Of a stretch of 64,000 nt of DNA, positions 23,606 through 36,481 are shown in pieces. The position numbers and the translations under genes are program-made. This DNA comes from Gnetum montanum (lineage: Eukaryota; Streptophyta; Gnetopsida; Gnetales; Gnetaceae), in assembly GCA_015680685.1 (NCBI GenBank), contig MNCI01002011.1, positions 570,470 through 634,469 of the forward strand. Direction: 5' to 3'. Below the pieces are notes generated by a model. The model saw nothing but the letters and a program-made list of their open reading frames with translations, did no database searches and had not been told where the DNA came from. Numbering within the stretch: the first letter of the stretch is position 1; each line of letters begins with the position of its first letter.

Positions 23606-26130
23606 CAATCCTAGAGGAGATGAGGTAAGTCCTAGACCAAGGGAGGCCTCAAGGCATAGGACCTCCTCAAAACCTAGAAAATATAAATTAAAGGACAATG
23701 GGGAACACTATAGAAGCCATGAAAGCTCTCCTAATTTCTCATCTTCCTCTTCCTCTTCAATGTCTGGTTCTAATGAAGACGAATGTAGGTATAGAGATCA
23801 ATCTCCACTATGGGGTCGAAATAAGGATAGAAATCAAACCCAAGGGCAAAATAAAAGACATCATAATGAACATAGAAAAAATCATCACAATCAAATAAAA
23901 AGAAATAGAAATTTTTACCACAACATGTGTGATGACAGTGAACCCTTGTTGGCCATTAAGATCATGATGTAGATCATAGAGGCAGTTAAAATACCTCATA
24001 GGCATCGCAAGGAAAGTTGCATCAAAAGGCTTGATATGAATAACATCCCTAAATTTATAGGAGGCTATAATTCTGATCCATAACATCATTTGCAAGCCTT
24101 CCATGATGCCTACATTTTACAGAACATTGAAAGTGGATGTAAAAAGCTTAAGCTCTTTCCTAGGATACTAATAGATAAAGCCAAAGTGTGGTATAGATCA
24201 TTGAAACTAAATTCATTCCATCAGTGGTTCACAATGCTAAAACTCTTCAACAAGAAATACCAAACCTATTTGAGGGTGTCCAACCTAAGGAAAAAATCCA
24301 AGGATGGAAACAAGAACAACATGAATGCTTGGATATGGACTTTGATAGATACTATTCTCTACTGAATAAATGTCTAGGCCATGGTTTCTCTCAAGAAGAG
24401 CAACATTTTCACATCATAGATGGGCTTCATAGTCAAACAAGAGAGACCCTTGGGATGTATGCTTAAGTTCAATTGTATGAACTAGGAATCCATCAGATCC
24501 AAAAGTTATCAAGCATGTGGCAAAAGAAGAAGGAGAGCTGTGTAAATGAGAGAATGTTGAGAAATATCAATGGGACGCAACTCTTAAAAAGAAGAGGATC
24601 CATATCTATGATCAGGAAAAAGAGGTAGCTCTTGATGCTGTGATTTTACAACAAACCTTGCCAATACAAAATTCGATTGATGAGCTTGAAGCAAAGCTAG
24701 ATAAGATGTCAAAATGAATAAATTAGAAAGTTATAACTTGCATAGAAATTGTAGAGGGGAGAGTAATGCAAAATGAATCAAGTGACCATAACAAAAGAAG
24801 AAAAAGGGACCAAGAGATAGGTAAAAACACTAATTAGTAGAAAGAAAGTATGGTTGTAAAAGAAGAGGCTATAGACTTAACCACTGATGAAGATGATGGA
24901 TGTGACATCTAGATATATGCCCATCTAAAGGGCTATTGCCCAGTCATGTTACATCTACATAAGTATTGGGATTTTTTATTGACTCCTAAGTTCCCATAAA
25001 AGAAAATGCCTAGGAAATTACCTTTCTCACTAGTTAATTATAAATAGTCCTACAACCAATCGTACCATCCTAGTGGAACTTCTTACCAACCTCAATACTA
25101 TCATTTAACGTAGTGGCAAAACCCACAATCATGGGGGAGGACATCATGAAACCAATATTACCCGTATTACTAGTCAAAACCATACAGATATTATGTTCAA
25201 CAACCTGTTTCCCCAACTAGTTCTACATCCTCTACTTCAAATCGCTACTACCACTATCTCAAATGTCATCGACCTGTGATATCTTCTGAAGGATTACCAC
25301 CTCACACCTCTTACCCTCCATCATATCTTCAATATTCTCATACTCAACTCCACTATATGACACCACTAGTAACATAGGAATGTTCAACACCACGATATCA
25401 ATGAGAGAATGCCACTTATGTTGCAAACATACATAGAAATGATAAAGCTAGTAGATCTTCACCAAAATCTTGGAAATGTCCTTTCTTTACGATGGTTCCC
25501 ATGCATAAGCACAACACTCATGGACCTACTAACTCATCCAAACTAGCACAATGCCAATCAAGTACAACACCCTTCCTTTCACAACTAATGTCCTCCAATC
25601 ATATGCAAAGACCAACATTCATTGTTGCTCCAATACTTAACAAAAATGATGAATCTATCATTGTGGGGAGATAGAAGAATCCATGCATTACTACTACTAG
25701 TAAAGGATGTAGTTGTGGGTTGAAAATTCAAAATATTAACATAACCCACAACAAAGTTAAGGAGCAAGTGTGTGAGCAAAAACCAATCTATGTAGTAGCC
25801 ACTAAACTAGAAGACACCAAGTGGCTTGAAAATGAGAATATAAAACTATTTTGAAGATGCATGGAAATAACCAATTCACTTATTAGTTTTAGACTTAAGA
25901 AAATAGACGAAATAGAGGACTTAGATGCATATATCTTACACTCTGATTATACACCGGAAAAGGATATTAAAAATAGAGACTTGGGAATTAAAATAGAAAA
26001 TCAAGAAGAAGAAGCAAACACATCTAGACCCCTCAAAATGGAAATACCTTTAATTCCAAATGAAGATACATCTCTGAATGATCCAAATGAGACTATAAAA
26101 AATGTTAGATGTGCTGCCACATGATTAATT
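23606..26130 (+). pseudogene. gag remnant of C
   Basis: It encodes a Ser-rich N-terminal part, an Asn/His/Lys-rich stretch (RHHNEHRKNHHNQIKRNRN), then the capsid region with LDMNNIPKFIGGYN, HHLQAFHDAYILQNIESG and KAKVWYRSLKL at about 24030-24210, shared with F (30500-30680). The part 24600-26130 is a low-complexity Tyr/Pro/Ser-rich tail, then an acidic segment (DEIEDLDAYILHSDYTPEKD). TAG and TGA stops occur throughout. Capsid-level similarity is clear; no zinc knuckle or protease is certain. Confidence 0.75.
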
Positions 26131-27889
26131 AAATTAGTAACTATGATAGATGGGAAATTGGTGGTGTATAAGTAGGGGATTATGCAACCCATCTCCTAAA
26201 TGTGTGGCCATAAGATTAGTTGTGGGGGAGATGCTCCATCCTGATTCAAGAACTAATATGTATTTTTCACCCTTTTTGTTTTTCAATTTTTTATTGTTTT
26301 CCTATTTTGTCCAAAACTTTCTGATTCTGCATATGTTTTTCATTTCTTAATATTTTTCTTTTCTTTTCTTTATAATATTCTCTTTTCCTAAGTCATTTTC
26401 TTTGTGTTTATAAATGTCTTTTATGTTTTTGTTAATAATATTGTCATGTCATGATGTAGAAGTCAATGTTATGTGTTGGGTTTTTATGCTATGCTATCAA
26501 GATGATTGGGTAAGTAATTGTGTAAAGTAGTGAGACCACCTCATCCATCCCTCCAATTCTCTAAATAAAATGTCTTTTTTATGGAAAAAATTTGGTTCTT
26601 CTTTCATGAAAATAAAATTAATCAATGATCATTGTACCTTGAAAAAAGAGGAAATGACCAAGTGGGAATGGTAAGTGTGTGACCTCAAGGGAACTTGTTG
26701 GGATTTCTTCTTGTCTTCCTTCATGTGGTTTATGAATCCTCTTAGAATGTATCATCACTCCTCCATCAACTAATAAAAAGAAAGCTTTTTCTTTGCATGG
26801 TGTGGTTCCCATCCAAAAAAAAAGAAAAAAAAAGAAAAAAACAAAACAAAGCAAAAAAACAAAAGAGAGAGAAAAAACAATAATGGAAATTCAAAGCACT
26901 TTCCTTAGACACAATAATAGGCTACAAGCACTAGTTATGGGGCTAGAAAGACATGTTACCCATGCCTGAAGACGGTCCTTTAACTACAACCCTTCCTTCC
27001 TTCTTCTCTTTTCTTCCCTTTTTAGAGTGATTATTGTTCTTTGAGGTGGTTGTGGACTCATAGTGGTTTGCAGGATGGAACACATTAATGTGAGGTGATT
27101 GTTCATGGTATGGACTTGGTCTAAACTTGATAGATAGATATGCTGATCATTTTAATTACATTTTTCATAAGAACCTATTGTTGACATGGTCAAGTATGTT
27201 ATATCCCAATCTTTGCAATCCCTTCTCATCCCATTATTTGCCTCACTACTACATGCGATTATGAGCCTTTTGATCTTGTATAGTATAGTGCAACATCCCA
27301 ACCATGGTAGTTTTGTGTTGTTTAGAAGAAAGGCATGGTCTACATTTAACTTCTTGGATGCCCATGGACATCTATACAAGTGGTTATGCAAGGTCATTAT
27401 GGTAGGAGCCTACTTTGGGGAGTACACACTTGCATAACTTTTGTTGACCATGCCTTTAAACTAACCTTTACATCTTCCAGAACATTATTCATGGTTTAAA
27501 TTTATGCATAATTTTAGAACTACTTCTCATATATTTCAGTAATTTCTCCTACTCTTCTATTTCCATATCTATTAATATATCTTGGCCATGTTTTGAATCA
27601 GACCTTTGGTTTTAATTATTCAAAAACTTGTGTGCTTTTGGAGTTATGCTTATTAGTCATGGGGGCTAGGGATGTCCACTTTGAAAATTTTCTAACATCC
27701 TATTTTCAAACATCATGGTAACTAATAGTAATTGATCAAAATAATGTGAAAAACTTGATTATTTTAGTTACCTTATAGCCTTGAGCATGGTATGTTGTCA
27801 TCACGTTGTGCTTAAACAAAAATGAAGGGATATAAATAGGGTTAATTATTAAGGAAAATTTACCAAAACTAATTTGATTTTTTGGTGAC
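26131..27889 (+). other. Post-pol-type non-coding region of C
   Basis: T-rich at 26260-26420 and A-rich at 26815-26880. From about 26890 it aligns with 34410-34919 of F (shared ATAATAGGCTACAAGCA and AGAAAGACATGTTACCCATG). In F this sequence follows integrase; in C it follows gag, which marks the place where pol is missing. Alignment continues past the A insertion point into F at 53676. Confidence 0.65.
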
Positions 27890-28374
27890 TTCAGGTGATG
27901 CTAAAAGAAATGCCTAAAGAAGAAGGTCTTGTACCAAGCATGAAAATGAAGCTAAGAGGGGGAAAATGGAGGATATGCCCAGGGAAAAATTGTAACACAT
28001 ACAAGATAGTAGCTTAAGCATTGCATGTTTTCTAGATCCATGGGATGATGAGAAGAAATTTCAATTCATCTTTCAAGAATGCTCCACATAACTAGAGAAG
28101 CATCAACATAACAATCAAGGTTGGAAGTTTGCCATCGCTAGTGGCAACAAGAAGAATCATCTTCAGTGGATTTTTGAAGACCTTTGCAAATTTTTTAATC
28201 TTCAATGTATATACAATATTTCTACTACTTTGTCAATTTTTTATGCATCCACAAGAATAAAATTTTGTAATGTGGCACTCAATTTTTTTTATGTCAAGTG
28301 TCAGTCAATAATTCCATACCTTCCCAATTTTGTAAAGAAACTTGAGGAGGAGTTTTCATTGAGTTGTGGGGATA
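27890..28374 (+). pseudogene. Post-pol ORF remnant of C
   Basis: A broken frame reads ACFLDPWDDEKKFQFIFQEC, then GWKFAIASGNKKNHLQWIF and EDLCKFFNLQ just before the 3' LTR. The position is that of the env-like or additional ORF of some plant gypsy elements. I do not recognise the family. A purine run (GTTGTGGGGATA) ends at the LTR border and may be the polypurine tract. Confidence 0.5.
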
Positions 28375-29269
28375 TGATGAAGCATCAAAGTGTCAAGTCA
28401 ATGGGCCCCTATTGATAGGGGCCCATTTACATGGAGTTTCCCCATCTACGAGGCCACATTGATGTAGCGTTTGCTACATCTATAGGGCCTCGTCAACATA
28501 GCCCAGTAATAAAATCTCTAAATACACATACACAATCATGTTTATAGCATTCTTTGATTAATAGAGTAGCCAAAATTTTGTTGTCTTATTCTGTAGTCTT
28601 AGAGAACAATTAGTGAGTGCCTACAGTGTGGATTTGAGTTAGTTGTACAACATCTTATTCGAGTGGCAATGTACCTGGACACATTCCATGACCAACAATA
28701 AGATCGATGTTAATTCTTATTCATTACAACACTTTGACTTAGATTAAATTTACTTTCCATGAAATTTACATTTCATGTACTTAATATTTACATTTCTATG
28801 CATATTAATGAATTGGTAGAATGATTGCAACTAGTTTTGAGCATGAACATGTATTCACTTGGTAATCCTAGTAGAATTATTGCGTTGTTCACCCAATAGC
28901 ATAGTGCTTGGTAATCCTAGTAGTGGATACATGGGTTCAATATGTGTATGATAAGCTAGGAACGAACACTCATCTCTTGTAGGCTAGTTTAAATTTTAAT
29001 TTCTATTTCTAATTAGTTAAATAATTGATTTGTTTATTGTCATTAGGAGTAGCATAAGGCCAAATCAACATCAAGAATCATATGTCTAACTTTAGACTAA
29101 ATCATACATGACAAATCTATCACTAGTACAAGTGAGAAGACACTGAATTGCAATCAAGGCATAAGGATCTAGAAGCCACAACTAGTCCCATTCATGGAAT
29201 TCAACCAAATCATATGTGAACACTTGTAATTCATATGGTTGGACATAGGGGGTACCTCGCTACTCATCA
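28375..29269 (+). repeat. 3' LTR of C
   Basis: Starts TGATGAAGCATC and ends CTACTCATCA, about 895 bases. The same ends occur in the 3' LTR of F (57547-58391), so C and F belong to one LTR family. A perfect hairpin lies at 28400-28427: 12-base arms AATGGGCCCCTA/TAGGGGCCCATT around a TTGA loop. Confidence 0.85.
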
Positions 29270-29782
29270 ACATCTATCTAAGACATGTTAGAGATGTTGT
29301 AAATTTTCTTCATAAGTATTCGCATAGATTAAAATATTATTCATAAAAACCTCAACATAATTTTCTAAGATATTAGAAAATATTGAGATCATGGCTCTTT
29401 GGAAAGTAGTTGGTACATTACAAAGGCCAAAAGGCATATGTTTATAAGAAAAATTTCCATAATAACATGTAAAGATTGTTTTATGTTGGTCTTCAAGGGT
29501 AATGGCTACTTGATTGTAACCATTAAATCCATCCAAAAGGAAATAATATTCATGTCCTTCTAATTTTTCCAGAACTTAATCTATGTATGGTAATGGAAAA
29601 TGGTCTTTCTTTGTATTTTGGTTTAACCTTCTATAATCTACATAGACTCTCCATTTTCCACCCTTTTTTGGTACTACAGTAATGGGGCTTATCCATTCAC
29701 TATCAGCTATTGAATCAATTCTTGTCATGCTGCTCCAAACTCTCATGAAATTGGGCATCCAAGGATTTAATGTTGAATACAT
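29270..29782 (-). pseudogene. N-terminal half of the reverse transcriptase of X
   Basis: At 29782-29576 is SEWISPITVVPKKGGKWRVY and DYRRLNQNTKKDHFPLPYID; at 29536-29288 is MDGFNGYNQVAI, KHMPFGLCNVPTTFQRAM and VEVFMNNILIY. The catalytic box FMNN has both Asp changed to Asn, two G-to-A changes. The reading stops at ...HVLDRC beside element C and continues at 7019. At 29782 it is cut by the start of F. Confidence 0.85.
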
Positions 29783-29849
29783 TATGCATGACCATGAATA
29801 TAAGGATTATCATCCCACTAAGGCACAACGAAAGAAATATTGGCAATAG

Positions 29850-31260
29850 GAGATGTGCTACAAGGTGTCAAAGGGGAAATGGTTCACAAATCCCTTATTC
29901 CTACTGGGCTAAAAGGAAGGTGAGGATCCCTTCTTTGGGGGTCCTTACAACATTGACTCTCCTCCATTCTTCTTTGATGAAGGAGGCCCTAACCAGAATT
30001 TATGGTCCACTAGAAATAATCTGGGTTTGGGAAAGAATGGGTTCCATGACCATTGGGGCTCCAAAGGAGGGAGTCAAGTCAGGAACTAGGAAAAGCATCA
30101 AGAAAGAGATAGGCATGGTGAACATAGTAGTGACCTAAGGAGAGGGAGTAGCAAGAACCTTGTTGGTGTTGGATCTCATCACTCTTCACCTTTGATGTCC
30201 TCATCATCTTCCTCCTGCAACTTCAACTAAAGCTGTAGAGGACATGATCATGATGGAGGTGATTAGTGGAATAGAGATGATCATGGGGTTCACTAGAATA
30301 GTAAAGACTAGGGGCATGGGCAATCAAGGGAGGCCCACCATCATGAATGAAAGCATAATAGAGGACATCATATCCATCATGGCCATCATTAAGGCTATGA
30401 CTATGATGAGCCTTTGCTTGTAACAAGGAACATGATGAACATTTCAGAGGCCATGAGGATTCCAACAAGGCATGTGAAAGATGACAGAATCAAGTGGTTG
30501 AATATGAACAATATCCCCAAGTTCAAAGGGGGATACAACTTAGATCCATAAAATCATCTTCAAGCCTTTCACAATGCCTGTTCCTTGTAGAACATTGAAA
30601 ATGAATGGCAAAAACTAAAGTTTTTCCTAAGGACACTCGTTAAGAAGGCTAAAAGCTAGTACTAGTTCTTAGAACTAGAATCAATCAAACGATAGAGTAT
30701 GATGCTTGAACTCTTCAATGAAAAGCATTAAATGTACTCCAAAGTGTCTAATTTGAGGAAGCAAATCTAAGGGTGGAGACAAGGAACACATGAATCCTTG
30801 GATGTGGTCATGGGTAGATATTACTCTCTGTTGCATAGGTGCTGAGGCCATGACTTTTCTCAAAGGAAGTAGCTCTACCATATCATAGATGGGCTAAGAG
30901 TAGAAACAAGGAGAACTCTTGGGGTCAATGCCCAAGGGAGCCTTTTAGAACTAGGAGTTCATCAAATCCAAGAGTTGATTAAGCAGGTGGTCAAATAAGA
31001 AGATGAATTGTGAAAAAGGAAAAGTGTGAAGGAGTACAATTAGGGTCCTTCCATCTGAAAAAGGAAAGTCCAATTTTGTGACAACAAGGAGGAGGCACCA
31101 CTTGATGAAGTGGTGCAACGTAAAACCTTGCCTATCCAAAAATCTATTTTTGAAAAATCAGCCAAGGTGGATAAAATATGGGATTCTTTGGATGAAAAAT
31201 TACAAACTACCCTTAGAATTGCTAAATAATCTAGAAAGCAAGGTAGTGGGTTTGCAATGA
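29850..31260 (+). pseudogene. gag remnant of F
   Basis: Same family as C's gag: WLNMNNIPKFKGGYNLDP and NHLQAFHNACSL near 30500-30590, then the downstream YYSLL and FSQ segments shared with C. The N-terminal part has Ser and His/Asp-rich low-complexity stretches. Many TAG stops. It ends at about 31260 and runs directly into RT, so the protease region is missing. Confidence 0.7.
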
Positions 31261-31275
31261 TTTTAGGTTGTTAGA

Positions 31276-32370
31276 TATGACAAGATACAAAGATAATTTT
31301 TTGTTGCCATTTGTGGACTAGGTGTTGGATACTATTTATGGGCATTACTACTACAAATTTTTGGATGGTTATAGTGGCTATAATCAAATTTAGATTGTGC
31401 TAGAAGATCAAGCAAAAATCACATTCACAAGTTCCTAAGAGACTTTTGCATACAGAAAGATGTTGTTTGGCTTATGTAGTACCCTTGTCATATTCTAATG
31501 CCTTGTCTTGAGCATGTACCAATAGTCGATTGGTACTTAGGTGGAAGTTTTTATGGATGACTTCTCCACCTATGGGGCTACATTTGAGCAAGCCCTGCAC
31601 CATCTTGAGCAAGTGCTGAAATGGTGTGTGGAGACAAACCTTAGGCTCAACTAGAAGAAAAGCTACCTGATGGTTTAGGAAGACATTATGTTGGGGCACA
31701 GAAAATTAGGAAAATGGATTAAGATGGACCTTAAAAAAATAAGGGTCATCCAAAGAATTACTAGCCAGCCCAAAATTGTTAAAGATGTGAGGTCATCCCT
31801 TGGACATACTAGCTACTACCAGTGATTCATTGAGAATTTCTCTAAGATTGCCAAACCATTCATTCAACTAACAAAGAAGGATGCTTCATTTATATAGACC
31901 AAGGAATGTGAATGTGCATTCCATTAGCTCAAGTAGAAGCTTGTGGAAACTCCAATTCTATGAGCACTTGACTAATCCAAACCTTTTCACATTATGAAGG
32001 ATGCATCAAATTATGCTTTGGGAGCCATGCTCACATAGTTGGATGATTAGAAACATCCTTACTACATCCACTATGCGAGTAGAAAAATTTTGGATGCACA
32101 GTTAAACTACATCACAACAGAAAAAAAATTGATGATAGTGGTGTTCACCTTGGAGAAATTCAGGCACTATGTGCTTGGGTATAAGGTGTTCATGCACACA
32201 AACCATAGCGCTATTTAGTCCTTGATGAATAAACCAATGGTGATCCCTTGTGTCATATGATGGCTACTGATATAGTAGGAATTCAATCTTAGAATGGTAG
32301 ATCAAAAGGGAATTGAGAACATGGTTGCTGACCACTTATCTTGGTTATGATGGGATAATAAAGAGGAGGA
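31276..32370 (+). pseudogene. Reverse transcriptase and RNase H of F
   Basis: LPFVD, YKFLDGYSGYNQI, then VEVFMDDFSTYGATFEQALH with the Asp pair intact at about 31549-31563. Then NLRLN, LGHTSYYQ and ENFSKIAKPFIQLTKKDASF, and the RNase H segment KPFHIMKDASNYALGAMLT, FTLEKFRHYVLGYKVFMHTN, IENMVADHLSWL. Frames agree over most of the length with interruptions mainly by TAG at expected Gln positions. Confidence 0.8.
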
Positions 32371-33710
32371 GAGCCCACTTTCAGATTAGTTTCTTGATGA
32401 AATTTTCTTTGCCAAAGATATAATTGAACAAATGCCCACTGAACCCAACTGGTATGATGGCATTCTCACCTATCTTCTCACTTAGGAGATGCCAAAAAAT
32501 TGGGGTAATAGGAAGAAATAATAATTTCTTCACTAGGAAAAATGCTTTATGAAAATCCATGAACACCTTTACAAGGTGTGTGCTGATGGCTTGGGTTGTT
32601 GGTGTGTACTTGATGCTAATGAACTATGCATGCTTCAAGATGCTCTTGAGGGTCCTTGTGAAGGCCACTATCTTGGGAGACACATGGTCATTAAGATTCT
32701 CATGGAAGGATATTATTGACCAATAGTTTTTTGGAATGCTTATCACCTTGTTTACTCTTGTGAACCTTGAAAATGTGATGGTGGAATGACTACTTGTACG
32801 AAGGGACCTTAGTAGTGGTCTAACCAATAGAGCCCTTTGATATTTGGGGCATTGACTTGATGGATCCTATCACACCCATGTCAAATGAAAAGGCATACAT
32901 CAAAGTTACTCTTGACTATTGTATAAAATGGGAAAAAGCCACAACCATCACCTATTAGACATCTTTTACCACTACTTGGGTTTGTACAAAAACATGTTGT
33001 AAATAGGTTTGGGATGCCACATGCACTTATTTCTAATAATGGTACTCTTTTTATAGGCAACCTTTAGGAAGCTCATGCAACGCTTGGGATTGAACATAAA
33101 TTAACAACATCCTACCACCCCCAAAAGAATGGTCAAGTAGAGGTTACAAGTAGGGAAATAACAAAAATACTAACATGAACTGTTAATAAATAGAGGAGGG
33201 CTGGAGCATAAAACTCAACAATGCCCTTCGAGTCTACTGCTCTACTTGGAAACTTCTTATTGGCTACTCTTCCTTTGAGCTTGTGTAGAGAAAGTTACCA
33301 ACTCTTCCCATCCAATCAGAGCTTCGTACACTTTTAATAGTGTGTGACCTTGACCTTAACCTAATTCTAGCATAAAAAGAAAGATTGATGAACCTCAACC
33401 TGCTAGATAAGAACCAATTGGTAGTCTTTTCATCTAATGAGTTGCACAAAGCATTTAATAAACAATTCCATGACCTTAGAATAGGGAAAGTAAAATTTTA
33501 GCTAGGAGATAGGGTCCTCTATTGGAAGCCCAAAAGTGTACCACAAAGAACTAAGTTTCAAACATTGTGGAAAGGGCCTTATATTACCTATGAAACCATT
33601 CCTTTTGGGGCCATGTTAATATACAAACTTGAAAGCCCAAATAAGAAATTGTTAGTCAACATGAAATAAATAAGACATTTCCATGAGCCTAAGAGAGCCA
33701 ATGATTAGAA
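32371..33710 (+). pseudogene. Integrase of F
   Basis: Connector (WYDGILTYLLT, EMPKNWGNRKK), zinc region (EGPCEGHYLGRHMVIKILM), first Asp as FDIWGIDLMDP, second Asp region ALISNNGTLFIGNL, where Asp reads Asn, then [18 protein letters not shown] with the Glu. The C-terminal part has LWKGPYITYE. It ends near 33708 after EPKRAND. Stops make it inactive. Confidence 0.8.
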
Positions 33711-34919
33711 CACATCAACGAATGGACATACATGCTATATATTTTGGATCTCCTTGTTCCAACTTAGTCATGTGGGAGATGGCCATCCATGTTAATCAAT
33801 CAAAGTGACTCCTTAGTTTTTCACTTTTTTCTGTTTTTCACCATTTTTTTCACCATCTTTAATACATTTTTCTCTTTCTTAAATATTTTACAATTTCTTC
33901 TATATTTTACTTTATTTGATTTTGATTTTTCTAATGCTTTTCTTATGTTTTATTTTGTTTTTCTTTATTGTTGCCATGACTAAGTGCAATTATAGCTGTT
34001 GAGTGATGGTGGTTTGTACTCTAATGTTATTTGATTACTAATGTATGGATTCTATCTTTGAATTTTGGTATTGATAATTAAGACATTATTTCTTTTTCAT
34101 GATAACAAGAGGTAAATCCATGTTATCTACCTTTCCACAAAACTCTATGGTATTTCCTTGTTTTGGAAATATGTGGTCCCTTCTTAAATGTAACTTTCAA
34201 AGAACTTATGACCTTGGTAGTTTTTGAACTTGGGAAGGATTAAATGCATAGACAAGTGTCTGACTTCAAGAAGATTTGATGCTCTTTTTACTTGGGTACC
34301 CTCTTGGGATGCATGGGTGTTTACATGGATTTCTCACCATTCCGCTATCAACCAATAATAAAAAGCTAAAGTCTTTGAATGGTGTGGTTCCCTTCTAGAA
34401 AAAGCACAATAATGGAAATTCAAAGCACATCCCTTAGATAAAATAATAGGCTACAAGCATTGGTTATAGGACTAGAAAGACATGTTACCCATGCTTGAAG
34501 GTCCCCTCTAACTAAGGCCCATCTACTTCCTACTTATCTTTTCTTCTCTTTTAGGAATGGTGATCAAACTATGGGGATATTCTTTTGCCTTGAGGGGGTG
34601 GACCAGCCTTGGAATGTCAATGCAAAGTCACTAAATGTGGTTGGTTTTAATTGAAACTAAATATGGACGTTATCAGATCATATTAACCACAAAATCCATA
34701 AGGAACTTCATGTGACCATGATATAGGATTCCATTCCATTGTTTACCTCATCCACCTATGCTTTCCATAACTCACCTTGCTATCCTTGTTGACGTGTTGT
34801 TTGATGTCTTAGTTTGACGTGTTAAAATTCTTATGTAGTTTCATATGGGATTTAGTCCTTAACATACCATAACCATTAATTATACATGGGGTCCATAGAC
34901 TTCTTGGTTTGAGGGCATG
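33711..34919 (+). other. Post-pol region of F, left of element A
   Basis: T-rich at 33810-33980, then an alignment with C at 26890 onward. No ORF with a domain. It ends in GCATG (34915-34919), the left target-site duplication of A. Confidence 0.6.
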
Positions 34920-36457
34920 TGAAACACCACAAAATTTTGAGCTTATCACTTCTCCAACAAGAATCGAGCTAAGTCATGATGCTCCCCAGCATGACTAAAG
35001 CTTGAGAACCTCATAGACAGCTTCAAACGGAGTTAAAATGAGCAAGAAATGGTTCCCTGAGACCCATAGAAGACTAGAATGACATCTGGCATTAGAATTG
35101 GTGAATTTTGAACTCAAAATACTTGGTTTTCACTAAGTATGCATCCTGTATGCTGACTTATACATGCCCAGTGTATGGCCTAGCGTGTAGCAACTTTTGA
35201 GTCTTAAAAACTCATCAAAATGGGCCAAAATCGAAGGTTTAGACTCCCCATGACCTTCCCTAAGGCCCCCAGCAGGCCTCAGGCTCCTAACAATTAAATT
35301 TTGGGCACCAAACTGGTCATTTCCTGCCTACACACATGCCCAGCATGTACACCCAGCGTGTGGCACCAAGGGCAAGGCTTCGAAAACTTCTATTGTGGGT
35401 GTCAAAAGTATCATTTATGGCCTCACACGCTAGCCTACAAGCCTAGTGTGCATGCCCAATGTGCACCACCAAAAGCGAGGTCGATCAAGTGATTTAGCCA
35501 ACTTGCATGCTGACCTGCATGCCTAGTGTGCAACACAGCGTACACCAGTTGAAGCCTCCCAAAACCATGTCAGATCAAGTCCAAATAACCTGAAAGTCCA
35601 CAGGAAGCATCCTCATGACACCAGAGCTCAAATTCAAGGCCAAGTTCAAGATTTTCTTTTGTAACAGTATGCTTGTTTGTAAAGTTCAATTCCTTTTTAT
35701 TGGGCAAGTCTGTACGCTAAGTTCACATGCCCAGCATGTACACGCTGGCATGCAGCACGCTGTACAGTTGTAATATTCTTTACACTTGGGCAGCGCAACC
35801 ACATGTCATCCAACCTGAAATTCTCTCACCCATGGCCACTCATAGCCTTCCAAATCCGAATCCAACGCCCAAAACCTCATAAAAACCCTAATTTTTCACT
35901 AGATCGGGGTTGGAAATTTTTGGACAAATGGAGACAAAAAAAAATGGAACCGAGGAGACTTAGGAAATCTGGATAATAACCTTGTACATTGGACTTCTAC
36001 CATGCACGTTGACCATACAGCCTTCACGCTGTGCCTGTAGTCCAAACTAGCATACCATCATCCCTCCACATCACCGGGGCTCTTCGTCTGCCTTGTGTTA
36101 GATCCACAATTGCATTTAGACCGGTGCATTGTAATCTCCATTTTGTAATAAAGTTGTTTCATTTCTGGTTAATATTTGTTACAGTTTTCATCCATTTTTG
36201 TTTTCCTCTGTGTTTGTTTCCTTGCACGTTTATGTTCTAGTTTACGTTTATCACGTTGTTTACGCATAACCCAGCGTATTGCACATTGGTATATGTTGGG
36301 GAAATCCTTGTCTGATCCATGTGTGGACCACCCAAGGTACTCTACCTTCATCAGTTCCAGCTCACCCTTAAGCGAAGGTAGAGTCTTCTGTGCTCGTCTA
36401 CAGATCCCATAGTGCTCATCCCATTCCAGCTTTGCACAGACGATTTCAGAAAGTCCA
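34920..36457 (+). repeat. 5' LTR of A
   Basis: 1538 bases, TG...CA. The middle part is full of CAGCGTG/CACGCTG words (for example 35330-35800). CATAAAAACCCTAA near 35878 is TATA-like and AATAAA at 36147-36152 is a likely polyadenylation signal. The right end (AAGTCCA) is set by the primer-binding site five bases beyond. Confidence 0.95.
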
Positions 36458-36462
36458 GAAAA

Positions 36463-36481
36463 TGGCGCTAGAAGGAGGGCC
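36463..36481 (+). other. Primer-binding site of A
   Basis: TGGCGCTAGAAGGAGGGCC, five bases after the LTR end, begins TGG as required to pair with a tRNA 3' CCA. Element B has the decayed equivalent. The tRNA species is not identified. Confidence 0.85.

Larger units (their letters stand above)
7020..29269 (+). mobile_element. Element C: gag-only LTR retrotransposon, host of element B
   Basis: C starts with an LTR beginning TGATGAAGCATC at 7020 and ends with a second LTR closing in CTACTCATCA at 29269. The five bases before it (ACATT, 7015-7019) match the five after it (ACATC, 29270-29274) apart from one C/T change, as expected for a target-site duplication. It split the RT of element X. Its 5' LTR is interrupted by element B. 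Inside, gag (23606-26130) is followed directly by the post-pol region; no RT, RNase H or integrase is recognisable. It depends, or depended, on enzymes from a relative such as F. Confidence 0.85.

Noticed and set aside
26618-26854. Minus-strand 78-residue frame with a Phe run
   Set aside because: It is a translation of the A-rich low-complexity tract at 26815-26880.
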